Below are positions 63,719 through 64,000 of a DNA stretch of 64,000 nucleotides, piece by piece (position 1 is the first letter of the stretch; each line of letters starts with the position of its first letter). A program made the position numbers and the translations under genes. Source of the stretch: Hyphomicrobiales bacterium (lineage in GTDB: Bacteria; Pseudomonadota; Alphaproteobacteria; Rhizobiales; Rhizobiaceae); contig UBUL01000016.1 in NCBI GenBank assembly GCA_900468625.1, positions 1-64,000 on the forward strand, written 5' to 3'. Under the pieces are notes generated by a model. The model was not told the DNA's origin. It searched no databases and saw only the letters and a list, made by a program, of their open reading frames with translations.

Positions 63719-64000
63719 CTAATTATAATAGCCGAGCGTCTTCAGCCATTCATCGAAGGAATGGGCGTTGTCGGACGAGGCCGGCGACACAATCTGTCCG
63801 AGGTAGCGTGGAATGGTGAGGTTCCTTGCCTCGCGAGGACTGTAGCCAAATTCCTTGCTGAATGCGCGGCTGAAATGTGCCGCCGACGAAAATCCGACAG
63901 CATAGGCGATATCGACGATCTGCTCCCGGTTGGCGGGATCACTGAGCGCGGCATGAGCAGACAGGAGGCGGCGCCGCTGAATATAATGATGCACGCCACC
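63719..64000 (-). CDS. C-terminal part of an AraC-family regulator
   Basis: The 3' end of a regulator gene continuing past the window edge. The visible 93 or so residues include the second HTH ('EQIVDIAYAVGFSSAAHFSRAFSKEFGYSPREAR'), diagnostic of AraC/XylS proteins. The effector domain lies outside. No neighbour visible to suggest a target. Confidence 0.85.
   Translation of the reverse strand, partial: GGVHHYIQRRRLLSAHAALSDPANREQIVDIAYAVGFSSAAHFSRAFSKEFGYSPREARNLTIPRYLGQIVSPASSDNAHSFDEWLKTLGYYN

Overview
The window looks like chromosomal or large-replicon DNA from an alphaproteobacterium of the Rhizobiaceae, most likely Rhizobium. The basis is the Pha/Mrp-type antiporter operon with fused A and B subunits, a MucR/Ros-type regulator, a stand-alone LigD polymerase, DUF1269, DUF2934 and PsiF proteins, GC-rich codon use, and an EcfG-like promoter. 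I could not search databases, so names rest on motifs and family knowledge. No tRNA, rRNA, CRISPR array, intact insertion sequence or intact prophage was seen.

Layout. 1-6.7 kb: a truncated oxidoreductase, a broken ORF, an XRE regulator and a seven-subunit-type cation/proton antiporter operon (phaAB-C-D-E-F-G). 6.8-12.4 kb: isoaspartyl peptidase, a GNAT acetyltransferase, a decayed modA-like fragment, an XRE-cupin regulator divergent from an omega-aminotransferase, and a protein with a histone-like tail. 12.6-18.5 kb: GT2 glycosyltransferase, GH5 glycanase, two MFS carriers and a GntR regulator. 18.6-24.4 kb: MucR homologue, a PadR/HAAS/DUF2807 cassette, and an AraC regulator beside a phytanoyl-CoA dioxygenase-like enzyme. 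24.4-31.3 kb: many small rhizobial proteins, DUF1269, FUSC, HU, a Tim44-domain protein and a zinc alcohol dehydrogenase.

31.3-44.4 kb holds two transport blocks. The first is the potassium operon: a small membrane ORF, kdpF, kdpA, a second small membrane ORF, kdpB, kdpC, kdpD, kdpE and a PTS EIIA domain gene, preceded by a KdpE-box-like repeat. The second is the sulfate ABC transporter (sbp-cysT-cysW-cysA). 44.4-55.7 kb: uronate dehydrogenase, an EEP phosphatase with cardiolipin synthase, stress-type small proteins, a frameshifted glutathione S-transferase, an ICMT-like methyltransferase, LigD polymerase, SDR, RidA, PsiF, an LprI-like protein and an HtrA-like protease.

55.7-62.4 kb is a catabolic operon for four-carbon sugar acids (ltnD-otnK-otnC-otnI-denD-SDR) with a divergent LacI-family repressor and a LacI-type operator between them. 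The right end has a secreted Arg/Asp-rich protein, strong hairpins, a possible micro-ORF, a small conserved-looking protein and the C-terminus of an AraC regulator.

No wholly new multi-gene system is clear. The best leads are the small membrane ORFs and EIIA gene built into the kdp operon, the PadR-HAAS-DUF2807 cassette, the micro-ORF with a hairpin near 63.1 kb, and the ATGA-coupled tiny ORFs near 48.6 kb.
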